Both the position numbers and the translations under genes were made by a program. From Streptomyces sp. CBMA291 (GTDB lineage Bacteria; Actinomycetota; Actinomycetes; Streptomycetales; Streptomycetaceae), in assembly GCF_014596525.1 (NCBI RefSeq), contig NZ_MSJP01000098.1:62001-126000 (forward strand): DNA of 64,000 bases, in the 5' to 3' direction. Shown here piece after piece: positions 49,140 to 58,750 of the stretch. The notes beneath the pieces are model-generated. The model had not been told where the DNA came from, did no database searches, and saw only the letters and a list, made by a program, of their open reading frames with translations. How positions within the stretch are numbered: the first letter of the stretch is position 1; the number at the start of each line of letters is the position of its first letter.

Positions 49140-49366
49140 GGGAGTCTCCTCGGGCCCGGCTGAGCGAGCGGGTCTGTCCGGCTCTGTGGCCGTACGGTCT
49201 TCAGGCCGCCGACGGGAACGTCCGGGCCTCTGCGGGCAGGGGCGGGAATCGAACGCACGGCCCCCGTAGGCAGGAGGACGGCGCACGGCCCTCACGGGTT
49301 CCGCCGGGCGTGGAAAACCGTCCCCCGGCCACCGAATCGCCCCTCGCCCGCCCCGGGGAAATCCCC
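49140..49366. other. Gene-free gap with a tRNA 3'-half-like fragment
   Basis: About 230 bases between divergent genes. On the minus strand, sequence around 49265-49232 reads GGGCCGTGCGTTCGATTCCC followed by GCC, close to the T-arm of a Streptomyces tRNA (GGCCGTGGGTTCGAATCCCG), but the T-stem has a C-C mismatch and no D-arm or matching acceptor strand is found. It is called a fragment only. Confidence 0.35.
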
Positions 49367-49395
49367 TTGGCCGCCCCACCCCGCCTCCCTAGGCT
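49367..49395 (+). promoter_or_regulatory. Leaderless promoter of the DMT exporter gene
   Basis: TTGGCC (49367-49372), 17 bp, TAGGCT (49390-49395), then six bases and the ATG at 49402. No Shine-Dalgarno sequence is present. This is the most complete leaderless promoter in the window. Confidence 0.7.
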
Positions 49396-49401
49396 CTGTT
49401 C

Positions 49402-50466
49402 ATGACAAGCCCTGCCGTGGATCCGGCCCCCGAGCCACCCCGGGCCAGCGCCTTATCCCGTACCCCCACCGCTCCCATCGCCCCCATCGCCCCCGCTGCC
49501 GCTACCGATCCCACTGGTCCCATCGATCCCACTGGTCTCGCCGACCCCTCCGATCCCTCCGCTCCCACCGGCCCCGTCCGCCGGATCACCGGCGCCGTGT
49601 GGATCGCGCTCGGCATCGTCTACGTCCTGTGGGGATCGACGTATCTCGCCATCCGGCTCGTCGTCGAGACGCTGCCGCCCTTCCTCTCCGCAGGGGCCCG
49701 CTACGTCACCGCCGGACTGCTGCTCCTCGGGCTCGTCGCCTGGCGCCGGGGGCCGGGCGCCGTCAAGGTCACCCGGCGGCAGCTCGGTTCGGCGTTCCTC
49801 GTCGGTCTGCTCCTGCTCCTCGGCGGCGGCGGGCTCGTCGTCCTCGCCTCGACGTCGCTGCCCTCCGGGCTCGTCGCCCTGCTGATCTCGGTCGTTCCCG
49901 CCTGGGTCGTGCTCCTCAAGGCCGCCGCGGGGCGGCGGCCCGGCGCGGGAGGGCTCGCGGGCGTGCTCCTGGGGCTCGGCGGGCTCGCCGTGCTCAGCCT
50001 GCCGGGGCTGACCGGCGAGGTGAAGGCGACCGGCATCGTCCTCGTCCTGCTCGCGGCCCTGTTCTGGTCGCTCGGCTCGTTCTCCTCGGCGTATCTCCCG
50101 ATGCCCGCCGACCCGTTCACGGCGAGCGCGTACGAGATGATCGCGGGCGGTCTCGGCAGCCTGGTGCTCGGTCTGGCCAAGGGGGAGCGGCACGGGCTCG
50201 ACCTCGCCTCGGTCTCCGGGCGTTCCTGGGCCGGGCTCGGCTATCTGGTGGTCTTCGGCTCCCTGATCGGGTTCACCGCGTACGCCTGGCTCCTCCAGCG
50301 CGCGCCGCTCTCGCTGGTCGCCACCTACGCGTACGTGAACCCCGTCGTCGCCGTCGCCCTCGGCGCCCTCTTCCTGCGCGAGGCCCTGACCTGGCCGCTT
50401 CTCCTGGGCGGCGTGATCGTCGTCGGCGGAGTCGGGCTGATCGTCTCGACGGAGCGGCGCGGCTGA
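49402..50466 (+). CDS. EamA/DMT-family metabolite exporter
   Basis: 354 residues. After a 58-residue Pro/Ala/Thr-rich lead come ten membrane segments in two EamA halves: VWIALGIVYVLWGSTYLAIR opens the first half, and LVLLAALFWSLGSFSSAYLP the second; LVATYAYVNPVVAVALGALF and LREALTWPLLLGG are EamA hallmarks near the end. Members export amino acids or other small metabolites; the substrate is unknown. The promoter and start support a leaderless mRNA. A short hairpin follows the stop. Confidence 0.88.
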   Translation: MTSPAVDPAPEPPRASALSRTPTAPIAPIAPAAATDPTGPIDPTGLADPSDPSAPTGPVRRITGAVWIALGIVYVLWGSTYLAIRLVVETLPPFLSAGARYVTAGLLLLGLVAWRRGPGAVKVTRRQLGSAFLVGLLLLLGGGGLVVLASTSLPSGLVALLISVVPAWVVLLKAAAGRRPGAGGLAGVLLGLGGLAVLSLPGLTGEVKATGIVLVLLAALFWSLGSFSSAYLPMPADPFTASAYEMIAGGLGSLVLGLAKGERHGLDLASVSGRSWAGLGYLVVFGSLIGFTAYAWLLQRAPLSLVATYAYVNPVVAVALGALFLREALTWPLLLGGVIVVGGVGLIVSTERRG

Positions 50467-50479
50467 GGGGCGGCGCGCG

Positions 50480-50495
50480 AGGCCCACCCGGGCCT
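50480..50495 (+). terminator. Short hairpin after the DMT exporter gene
   Basis: AGGCCC (50480-50485), loop ACCC, GGGCCT (50490-50495). It is followed by three GC-rich repeats containing GGCACCCACC or GGCGCCCACC up to about 50550. Confidence 0.45.
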
Positions 50496-50712
50496 GGCAC
50501 CCACCCCAACCCGGCACCCACCCGGGCCCGGCGCCCACCCGGCCCGGCCGGTCCGCGCGGTCCGCGCCGGTCCGGCCGAAAGTCGTTCGGCCAATTCGGA
50601 CAGAGCTTCGCCCCCACCACTCCACAGCGGACAAGCCCATGCCCGCCGTCCCGGCCCTAACGTGTCACGAGAGCGCTCGCTCACTCCCCGAAACGGAAAG
50701 GGCCGGGACCCC

Positions 50713-52158
50713 ATGACGACCACCCACGCCTTCTGGCTCGCCGGCCGCGAGGCCACCGGCGAGGCCGCCTTCGACGTCACGAACTCGTACGACGGACGTC
50801 TGGTCGGCAAGGTCAGCGTGCCCACCGAGGCCCAGGTCGAGGAGGCCGTGGCCGCCGCGCACGCCGTCGTCGACGAGTTCGCCGCCACCCCGGCGCACAT
50901 CCGCACCGCCGCCCTCGACCACGTGGCGAAGCGGCTCGCCGAGCGCACCGAGGAGATCGCCCAGATCATCTCCGGCGAGAACGGCAAGCCCATCAAGTGG
51001 GCCCGCGGCGAGGTCGGCCGGGCCGTCTCCGTCTTCCGTTTCGCCGCCGAGGAGGCCCGCCGCTGGAACGCGGGCGAGGCCCAGCGTCTGGACACCGAGG
51101 CCGGTGGCGCGGGCCGCCTCGCCCTCACCCGCCGTATCCCGCAGGGCGTCGTCCTCGGCATCGCGCCGTTCAACTTCCCGCTGAACCTGGCCGCCCACAA
51201 GGTCGCCCCGGCCATCGCCGTCGGCGCCCCGATCATCCTCAAGCCGGCCCCGGCCACCCCGATCTCCTCCCTGATCCTGGGCGAGATCCTGGCCGAGACC
51301 GACCTGCCGGCCGGTTCCTGGTCCGTCCTGACCGTGCCGAACGACCGGATGCCCGCCCTCGTCCAGGACGAGCGCCTCCCCGTCATCTCCTTCACCGGCT
51401 CCGACAAGGTCGGCTACGCCATCCAGCAGTCGGTGCCGCACAAGCACTGCACCCTGGAGCTGGGCGGCAACGCCGCCGCCATCGTCCTGGGCGACTGGTC
51501 CTCCGAGGCCGACCTCGACTGGGCCGCCACCCGCATGGCCACCTTCTCCAACTACCAGGGCGGCCAGTCCTGCATCTCGGTGCAGCGCGTGATCGCCGAC
51601 GCGAGCGTCTACGACCGGCTGGTGCCGAAGATCGTCGCCGCCGTCGAGTCCCAGGTCACCGGCGACCCGGCCGCCGAGACCACCGACGTCGGCCCGCTCG
51701 TCGACGAGGCCGCCGCCCGCCGTGTCGAGTCCTGGGTGGACGAGGCCGTCGCGGCCGGCGCCACCCTCCTCACCGGCGGCAAGCGCGAGGGCGCGACCTA
51801 CGCCCCGACCGTCCTCACCGACCTCCCGGCGGACGTCACCCTGGCCCGCTCCGAGGTCTTCGGCCCGGTCCTGACGATCGCCAAGGTCGACGGCGAGGCC
51901 GAGGCCTTCGCGATGGCCAACGACTCCGACTTCGGTCTCCAGGCCGGTGTCTTCACCCACGACCTCCAGACCGCCTTCCGCGCCCACCGCGCCCTGGAGG
52001 TCGGCGGCGTGATCGTCGGCGACGTCCCCTCGTACCGCGCCGACCAGATGCCGTACGGCGGCGTCAAGCGTTCCGGCGTGGGCCGTGAGGGCGTCAAGTA
52101 CGCCATGGACGACTACACCTACGAGCGCGTCCTCGTCCTGACGGGCCTCGCCCTCTAG
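50713..52158 (+). CDS. NAD(P)-dependent aldehyde dehydrogenase
   Basis: 481 residues. Motifs: APFNFPLNLAAHKVAPAI (cofactor), LELGGNAAAIV with the general base Glu, catalytic C287 in YQGGQSCISVQRV, and SEVFGPVLTI near the end. The QGGQSCISVQRV active site places it with the glyceraldehyde-3-phosphate (non-phosphorylating)/lactaldehyde/phosphonoacetaldehyde-like branch, unlike the QDCTAATR pair at 20289 and 32040, so its substrate differs from theirs. Succinic semialdehyde after gabT is possible but unproven. A TAACGT at 50658-50663 is a possible -10. Confidence 0.87.
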   Translation: MTTTHAFWLAGREATGEAAFDVTNSYDGRLVGKVSVPTEAQVEEAVAAAHAVVDEFAATPAHIRTAALDHVAKRLAERTEEIAQIISGENGKPIKWARGEVGRAVSVFRFAAEEARRWNAGEAQRLDTEAGGAGRLALTRRIPQGVVLGIAPFNFPLNLAAHKVAPAIAVGAPIILKPAPATPISSLILGEILAETDLPAGSWSVLTVPNDRMPALVQDERLPVISFTGSDKVGYAIQQSVPHKHCTLELGGNAAAIVLGDWSSEADLDWAATRMATFSNYQGGQSCISVQRVIADASVYDRLVPKIVAAVESQVTGDPAAETTDVGPLVDEAAARRVESWVDEAVAAGATLLTGGKREGATYAPTVLTDLPADVTLARSEVFGPVLTIAKVDGEAEAFAMANDSDFGLQAGVFTHDLQTAFRAHRALEVGGVIVGDVPSYRADQMPYGGVKRSGVGREGVKYAMDDYTYERVLVLTGLAL

Positions 52159-52175
52159 GAACGGCGGCGGCCGAC

Positions 52176-52244
52176 GGGCGCCCCCTCGGGGCGCCCCACC
52201 AGACCAGGCGGTCCGGACCCACTGTGCGGGGGCCCGGACCGCCT
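52176..52244 (+). terminator. Two successive hairpins after the aldehyde dehydrogenase gene
   Basis: GGGCGCCCC/GGGGCGCCC (52176-52184 and 52188-52196, loop CTC) and AGGCGGTCCGG/CCGGACCGCCT (52206-52216 and 52234-52244) are both perfect. Together they make an efficient terminator. Confidence 0.75.
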
Positions 52245-52270
52245 CGCCGTTTCACCGGGACCCCCCCCGG

Positions 52271-52436
52271 CCTCCTCCGTACGCCGGGACCAGCTCGCCT
52301 CTTCCGTACGCCGGACCTCCTCGCCTCCCTCGTACGCCGGGACCCCTCGCCCATCCCGTACGCACCCATGCCCGCCCCTCCGGAGGAACCGGGCCCGTCC
52401 CGTACGCCCCCAAGCCCTCGCCCGCCCCATACGCGC
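52271..52436. repeat. Degenerate 26-27 bp tandem repeats upstream of the EPSP synthase gene
   Basis: Units built around CGTACGCC recur at 52278, 52305, 52331, 52357, 52401 and (as ATACGCG) 52428; most steps are 26-27 bp, with one degenerate unit in between. The gene-free region 52159-52556 contains only the hairpins, these repeats and a C-tract near 52447. Because 26 is not a multiple of 3, they are unlikely to be coding. Confidence 0.75.
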
Positions 52437-52556
52437 CCGAGCCCGCCCCCCCCCCGGAAGATTCCGGCCACCCACCCCATCGGTCCCGGTCGGGCGTGTG
52501 GTCCGGCATGCGGAACAGCGGGTCCTCCGGTGGCCCCGCGCGGCAGGATGAGGGGT

Positions 52557-53792
52557 GTGACCGTCATAGACATCCCCGGCTCCAAGTCCGTCACCGCCCG
52601 CGCGCTCTTCCTCGCCGCCGCGGCCGAGGGCACCACCACCCTTCTGCGGCCCCTCGTCTCCGACGACACCGAGGGCTTCGCCGAAGGGCTCGCCGCCCTC
52701 GGCTACACCGTCCGCCGCGAGCCCGGCGCCTGGCACATCGAGGGCCGCCCCGCGGGACCCGGCGCGCAGACCGCCGAGGTCTACTGCCGCGACGGCGCCA
52801 CCACCGCCCGCTTCCTGCCCACCCTCGTCGCCGCCGGGCACGGCACCTACCGTTTCGACGCCTCCGCCCAGATGCGGCGGCGCCCCCTCGGCCCGCTCAC
52901 CGAGGCCCTGCGCACCCTCGGCGTCGACCTGCGCCACGGCGGACAGGAGGGCCACCACCCGCTCGACGTGCACGCCCGGGGGGTGGACGGCGGCGCGCTC
53001 ACCCTCGACGCCGGGCAGTCCTCCCAGTACCTGACGGCCCTCCTGATGCTGGGCCCGCTCACCGCCAAGGGCCTCGACATCACCGTCACCGACCTGGTCT
53101 CGGAGCCGTACGTCGAGATCACCCTGGCCATGATGCGGAGCTTCGGCGCCGACGTCGTCCGGGAGGGCCGCACCTACCGGGTCGCCCCCACCGGCTACCG
53201 CGCCCTGACCTACGGGATCGAGCCCGACGCCTCCACCGCCAGCTACTTCTTCGCCGCCGCCGCCCTCCAGCCGGGCCGCTCCGTCACCGTCCCCGGGCTC
53301 GGCACCGGCGCCCTCCAGGGCGACCTCGCCTTCGTCGACGTACTGCGCCGGATGGGCGCCGAGGTCGAGACCACCGCCGAGGGCACCACCGTCCGCTCCA
53401 CCGGCACCCTGCGCGGACTCACGGTCAACATGCGGGACATCTCCGACACCATGCCGACCCTGGCCGCGATCGCGCCCTTCGCCGAAGGACCGGTCCGCAT
53501 CGAGGACGTCGCCAACACCCGGGTCAAGGAGTGCGACCGGCTCGACGCCTGCGCCGAGAACCTGCGCCGCCTCGGCATCACCGTCCACACCGGGCCCGAC
53601 TGGATCGAGATCCACCCCGGCACGCCGACGGGACCGGCCGAGATCGCCACCCACGGCGACCACCGGATCGTGATGTCCTTCGCGGTCACCGGGCTGCGCA
53701 CCCCCGGCGTCACCTTCGACGACCCCGGCTGTGTGAAGAAGACGTTCCCCGACTTCCACCAGGCGTTCGAGGAGTTCTCCCGGACCCCGTGA
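52557..53792 (+). CDS. aroA: 3-phosphoshikimate 1-carboxyvinyltransferase (divergent EPSP synthase)
   Basis: 411 residues. It joins PEP to shikimate-3-phosphate in chorismate synthesis. IDIPGSKSVTARALFLA supplies the Lys, Ser and Arg; MRDISDTMPTLAAIAPFA the base Asp; RVKECDRL the second Lys; THGDHRIVMSF the late Arg. The glyphosate-contact loop, normally NAGTAMRP or NSGTTMRL, reads RDGATTARFL, so this is an unusual class. From memory, S. coelicolor has two EPSP synthase genes and this resembles the second. Start: GTG 52557 or ATG 52548; the first gives the usual MTVIDIPGSKS. dxr follows 34 bases after. Confidence 0.85.
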   Translation: MTVIDIPGSKSVTARALFLAAAAEGTTTLLRPLVSDDTEGFAEGLAALGYTVRREPGAWHIEGRPAGPGAQTAEVYCRDGATTARFLPTLVAAGHGTYRFDASAQMRRRPLGPLTEALRTLGVDLRHGGQEGHHPLDVHARGVDGGALTLDAGQSSQYLTALLMLGPLTAKGLDITVTDLVSEPYVEITLAMMRSFGADVVREGRTYRVAPTGYRALTYGIEPDASTASYFFAAAALQPGRSVTVPGLGTGALQGDLAFVDVLRRMGAEVETTAEGTTVRSTGTLRGLTVNMRDISDTMPTLAAIAPFAEGPVRIEDVANTRVKECDRLDACAENLRRLGITVHTGPDWIEIHPGTPTGPAEIATHGDHRIVMSFAVTGLRTPGVTFDDPGCVKKTFPDFHQAFEEFSRTP

Positions 53793-53826
53793 AGAGCGCA
53801 CAGTGTTTGGGGCAAGAATGGGGGGC

Positions 53827-55077
53827 ATGAGCGACCGCCCCTCTCCTCTCGCCGACCCCCATATCGCCTTCGACGTCTCCGAAGGACGCCGGGACATCGT
53901 CGTCCTCGGCTCGACGGGGTCCATCGGCACCCAGGCCATCGACCTGGTCCTGCGCAACCCCGACCGCTTCCGGGTCACCGCCCTGGCCGCCTCCGGCGGC
54001 CGGGTCGGGCTCCTCGCCGAGCAGGCGCACCGGCTGAAGGTCGCCGCGGTCGCCGTGGCCCGCGAGGAGGTACTGCCGGAGCTGCGCGAGGCGCTGACGG
54101 CGCTGTACGGCTCCGAGCCGCTGCCCGAACTGCTCGCGGGGCCCGACGCGGCCACCCAACTGGCCGTCTCGCCGTGCCACACCGTGCTCAACGGCATCAC
54201 CGGCTCCATCGGCCTCGCGCCGACCCTGGCCGCCCTCGAAGCGGGCCGCACCCTCGCCCTCGCCAACAAGGAGTCGCTGATCGTCGGCGGCCCGCTGGTG
54301 AAGGCGCTCGCCAAGCCCGGCCAGATCATCCCGGTCGACTCCGAGCACGCGGCCCTCTTCCAGGCGCTCGCCGCCGGCACCCGCGCCGACGTCCGCAAGC
54401 TGGTCGTCACCGCCTCCGGCGGCCCCTTCCGCGGCCGGACCCGCGCCCAGCTCGCCGACGTCACCCGCGAGGACGCGCTCGCCCACCCGACCTGGGCGAT
54501 GGGCCCGGTGATCACGGTGAACAGCGCCACCCTGGTCAACAAGGGCCTGGAGGTCATCGAGGCCCATCTGCTCTACGACATCCCGTTCGACCGCATCGAG
54601 GTCGTCGTCCACCCGCAGTCGTATGTGCACTCGATGGTGGAGTTCACGGACGGTTCCACGCTCGCCCAGGCCACCCCGCCGGACATGCGCGGGCCCATCG
54701 CCCTCGGCATCGGCTGGCCCGAACGGGTCCCGGACGCGGCCCCCGCCTTCGACTGGACCAAGGCCTCCACCTGGGAGTTCTTCCCGCTGGACACCGAGGC
54801 CTTCCCCTCCGTCGGCCTCGCCCGGCACGTCGGCGAACTGGGCGGCACCGCCCCCGCCGTCTTCAACGCCGCCAACGAGGAGTGCGTGGCCGCGTTCCTC
54901 GAAGGGCGGCTGCACTTCAACGGCATCGTGGACACCGTCACGGCGGTCGTCGCCGAGCACGGCACCCCCCGTGCGGGAACCTCCCTCACGGTGCCGGACG
55001 TCCTGGAAGCGGAGACCTGGGCGCGTGCTCGGGCCCGAGAGCTCGCAGCGAAGGCAACACCGGAGGCCCGCGCATGA
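53827..55077 (+). CDS. dxr: 1-deoxy-D-xylulose 5-phosphate reductoisomerase
   Basis: 416 residues. Second enzyme of the MEP isoprenoid pathway; NADPH-dependent. VVLGSTGSIGTQAIDLVLRN binds the cofactor; ALANKESLIVGG and PVDSEHAALFQAL give the metal-binding acidic residues; TASGGPFRG and NSATLVNKGLEVIEAHLLY continue the active site. The ATG at 53827 starts MSDRPSPLAD; GTG 53803 and ATG 53818 are upstream alternatives. AAGAAT seven bases before 53827 may be a leaderless -10. The stop overlaps the protease start (ATGA). Confidence 0.96.
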   Translation: MSDRPSPLADPHIAFDVSEGRRDIVVLGSTGSIGTQAIDLVLRNPDRFRVTALAASGGRVGLLAEQAHRLKVAAVAVAREEVLPELREALTALYGSEPLPELLAGPDAATQLAVSPCHTVLNGITGSIGLAPTLAALEAGRTLALANKESLIVGGPLVKALAKPGQIIPVDSEHAALFQALAAGTRADVRKLVVTASGGPFRGRTRAQLADVTREDALAHPTWAMGPVITVNSATLVNKGLEVIEAHLLYDIPFDRIEVVVHPQSYVHSMVEFTDGSTLAQATPPDMRGPIALGIGWPERVPDAAPAFDWTKASTWEFFPLDTEAFPSVGLARHVGELGGTAPAVFNAANEECVAAFLEGRLHFNGIVDTVTAVVAEHGTPRAGTSLTVPDVLEAETWARARARELAAKATPEARA

Positions 55078-56378
55078 CCGTACTCCTGTACGTCCTCGGC
55101 ATCGTGCTGTTCGCGCTGGGGCTGCTGGTCTCCATCGCCTGGCACGAGCTGGGCCACCTCTCCACCGCCAAACTCTTCGGCATCCGCGTGCCGCAGTACA
55201 TGGTCGGCTTCGGCCCCACCGTCTGGTCGCGCAAGCGCGGCGAGACCGAGTACGGCATCAAGGCCATCCCGGCGGGCGGCTACATCCGCATGATCGGCAT
55301 GTTCCCGCCCGGCGACGACGGACGCATCGAAGCCCGCTCCACCTCGCCCTGGCGCTCGATGATCGAGGACGCCCGCGAAGCCTCGTACGAGGAGCTGGAG
55401 CCCGGCGACGAGACCCGGCTCTTCTACACGCGCAGGCCGTGGAAGCGCGTCATCGTCATGTTCGCCGGACCCTTCATGAACCTGGTCCTGGCGGCCGCCC
55501 TGTTCTTCGGCTCGATGATGACCCTCGGCATCGAGGGCCAGACCACCAAGGTCGCCGGGGTCCAGAAGTGCGTCATCGCGCAGAGCGAGCAGCGCGAGAC
55601 GTGCGCCGCCGGAGACCCCGTCTCCCCGGCGTACAAGGCGGGACTGCGCGAAGGCGACCGGATCGTCGCCTTCAACGGCACCCCCGTCTCCGACTGGGAC
55701 ACCCTCTCGAACCACATCCGCGACACCATCGGCCCGGCCACCGTCACCGTCGAACGGGCCGGACAGCGCGTCGACCTGCACCCCACCCTGGTCTCCAACC
55801 AGGTCCCGAAGAAGGACGCGGACGGCAAGGTCGTCCGGCCCGTGACCTACATCCCCGCCGGATACCTCGGCTTCGCCTCCAAGACCGAGGTCGCCCCGCT
55901 CAGCTTCGGCGAGACCACCGAGCACATGGTCGACCTCATGGAGAACGGCGTCCGCTCGGTCATCGCCCTCCCCGCCAAGATCCCCGGACTCTGGGACGCC
56001 ACCTTCGGCGACGGCGAGCGCGCCGAGGACTCCCCGGTCGGCGTCGTCGGCGCCGCCCGCATCACCGGTGAGCTGATGACCATCGAGGCGCCCCCGACGA
56101 CGATCCTCGTCATGTTCATGCAGCTGCTGGTCATGTTCAACGTCTCGCTCTTCCTGTTCAACATGCTCCCGCTGCTCCCGCTCGACGGCGGCCACATCGC
56201 GGGCGCCCTGTGGGAGTCCCTGCGCCGTCACACGGCCCGGATCTTCAAGCGCCCCGACCCGGGCCCCTTCGACGTGGCGAAGCTGATGCCCGCCGCGTAC
56301 GTGGTGGCAGGCGTCTTCGTCTGCTTCACCCTGCTGGTCCTCGCCGCCGACCTGGTGAACCCGGTGAAGATCACGTAG
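55074..56378 (+). CDS. Site-2 intramembrane metalloprotease (RseP/Rip family, M50)
   Basis: 434 residues. The HExxH zinc site is H24-E25-L-G-H28 in SIAWHELGHL within the first membrane segment; the PDZ domain lies about residues 180-270 (AGLREGDRIVAFNGTPVSDW); and the closing LLPLDGGHIAGALWE near 370 supplies the third ligand Asp. It should cut membrane-bound anti-sigma factors or other single-pass proteins, as Rip1 does in mycobacteria. It is co-translated with dxr (ATGA overlap), with ispG 119 bases on, the usual actinobacterial order. Confidence 0.94.
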   Translation: MTVLLYVLGIVLFALGLLVSIAWHELGHLSTAKLFGIRVPQYMVGFGPTVWSRKRGETEYGIKAIPAGGYIRMIGMFPPGDDGRIEARSTSPWRSMIEDAREASYEELEPGDETRLFYTRRPWKRVIVMFAGPFMNLVLAAALFFGSMMTLGIEGQTTKVAGVQKCVIAQSEQRETCAAGDPVSPAYKAGLREGDRIVAFNGTPVSDWDTLSNHIRDTIGPATVTVERAGQRVDLHPTLVSNQVPKKDADGKVVRPVTYIPAGYLGFASKTEVAPLSFGETTEHMVDLMENGVRSVIALPAKIPGLWDATFGDGERAEDSPVGVVGAARITGELMTIEAPPTTILVMFMQLLVMFNVSLFLFNMLPLLPLDGGHIAGALWESLRRHTARIFKRPDPGPFDVAKLMPAAYVVAGVFVCFTLLVLAADLVNPVKIT

Positions 56379-56497
56379 AGCGCAGTCTTTCCGAGAAAGA
56401 GTGGGGCCGCACCGCCGGTGTCAAGCCCCCCGTCCCCGGGGCGGTAACCTCGGAGACCTTGAGCCCGCCGACGCACGACCCTGAGGTTGTACAGAAG

Positions 56498-57655
<1,158 letters not shown>

Positions 57656-57768
57656 ACAGCCGCCATCGCCGGCTGGAGGGCCGCCAGCACCCGCTGAACA
57701 GCCGCCCGCACGGGCCGACCCGGCCCAGGTCCCTGGGCGGCCCCGCACCCTCCAGGCCCCATGGCATC

Positions 57769-57797
57769 GCCCCGTCGCCCCCCCCGGGCGGCGGGGC
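57769..57797 (+). terminator. Terminator after ispG
   Basis: GCCCCGTCGCCC (57769-57780) pairs with GGGCGGCGGGGC (57786-57797), one mismatch, loop CCCCC, about 115 bases after the ispG stop. Confidence 0.6.
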
Positions 57798-57876
57798 ACC
57801 GTGCTGCCGGGGGCGGCGTCCGGACCCCTCCGGGTAGAGTGCGGAGACCAGCAGAACCGTACGGTGAGGCCCCCTC

Positions 57877-58722
57877 GTGTTGACACAACCCGCCACCCGG
57901 GTCCTCGAACCCGGCGACCTCGGCGCCGCCCTCGCGGTCCTGGAGAGCGCCCCCGTCGAGAACGCCTTCGTGACCGCCCGCGTCCAGGTCGCAGGACTCG
58001 ACCCCTGGCGGCTCGGCGGCGAGATGTGGGGCTGGTACGAGGAAGGCCGCCTCCGCTCCCTCTGCTACTCCGGCGCCAACCTCGTCCCCCTCTGCGCCAC
58101 CCCCGAAGCCGTCCGCGCCTTCGCCGACCGGGCCCGCAGGACCGGCCGCCGCTGCTCCTCCATCGTCGGCTCCGCCGAACCCACCGCCGAACTGTGGCGG
58201 CTCCTCGAACCCTCCTGGGGCCCCGCCCGCGACGTCCGCGCCCACCAGCCCCTGATGGTCGCCGAGGAACCCTCCGTCACCGTCGCCGCCGACCCGTTCG
58301 TCCGCCGCGTCCGCAAGGACGAGATGGACGTGATCATGCCCGCCTGCGTGGCCATGTTCACCGAGGAGGTCGGCGTCTCCCCGCTCGCCAACGACGGCGG
58401 ACTGCTCTACCAGGCCAGGGTCGCCGAACTCGTCGGCTCCGGACGCGCCTTCGCCCGCGTCGAGGACGGCAAGGTCGTCTTCAAGGCCGAGATCGGCGCC
58501 GCCACCCGCCAGGCCTGCCAGATCCAGGGCGTCTGGGTCGCCCCCGAACACCGCGGCAAAGGCCTCTCCGAGACCGGCATGGCCGCCGTCCTCCGCTACG
58601 CCCTCGCCGACATCGCCCCCGTCGTCAGCCTCTACGTGAACGACTACAACACCCCCGCGCGGGCCTCGTACCGCCGCGTCGGCTTCCGCGAGACCGGCGC
58701 CTTCATGAGCGTGCTGTTCTGA
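57877..58722 (+). CDS. GNAT-family N-acetyltransferase with DUF4081-type N-terminal domain
   Basis: 281 residues. The C-terminal GNAT domain (residues 145-281) has the acetyl-CoA loop IQGVWVAPEHRGKGLSETGM and the tail VSLYVNDYNTPARASYRRVG followed by F. The N-terminal 130 residues (AFVTARVQVAGLDPWRLGGE, RSLCYSGANLVPLCATPEAV) form the DUF4081-like domain often fused to actinobacterial GNATs. Substrate unknown. The GTG at 57877 follows GTGAGG; TAGAGT at 57835-57840 is a good -10. A second, unrelated GNAT gene follows. Confidence 0.87.
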   Translation: MLTQPATRVLEPGDLGAALAVLESAPVENAFVTARVQVAGLDPWRLGGEMWGWYEEGRLRSLCYSGANLVPLCATPEAVRAFADRARRTGRRCSSIVGSAEPTAELWRLLEPSWGPARDVRAHQPLMVAEEPSVTVAADPFVRRVRKDEMDVIMPACVAMFTEEVGVSPLANDGGLLYQARVAELVGSGRAFARVEDGKVVFKAEIGAATRQACQIQGVWVAPEHRGKGLSETGMAAVLRYALADIAPVVSLYVNDYNTPARASYRRVGFRETGAFMSVLF

Positions 58723-58737
58723 GACCCCGCCCGCTTG

Positions 58738-58743
58738 TAGGGT
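58738..58743 (+). promoter_or_regulatory. -10 element of a leaderless promoter for the second GNAT gene
   Basis: TAGGGT is followed by seven bases and the ATG at 58751. No Shine-Dalgarno sequence is present. The element also overlaps a GTG at 58742, which rules that codon out as the start. Confidence 0.6.
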
Positions 58744-58750
58744 GCGCCGC

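Noticed and set aside
49210..49330. Intact tRNA gene on the minus strand
   Set aside because: The T-loop-like TTCGATTC is present, but the T-stem contains a C-C mismatch, no D-arm GG is found and the acceptor strands do not pair, so only a fragment is reported.
18230..52158. Horizontally acquired catabolic island
   Set aside because: GC content and codon use look the same as in flanking housekeeping genes, there are no tRNA borders, integrases or transposases, and the gene order is, as I recall, shared with other Streptomyces.
52271..52436. CRISPR array
   Set aside because: Units are 26-27 bp in total and nearly contiguous with no unique spacers of constant length, and no cas genes are present; it is a degenerate tandem repeat.
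52224..53792. Long N-terminal extension of the EPSP synthase
   Set aside because: The extra 111 codons are Pro/Arg-rich readings of the terminators and tandem repeats; family homology begins at VIDIPGSKS.
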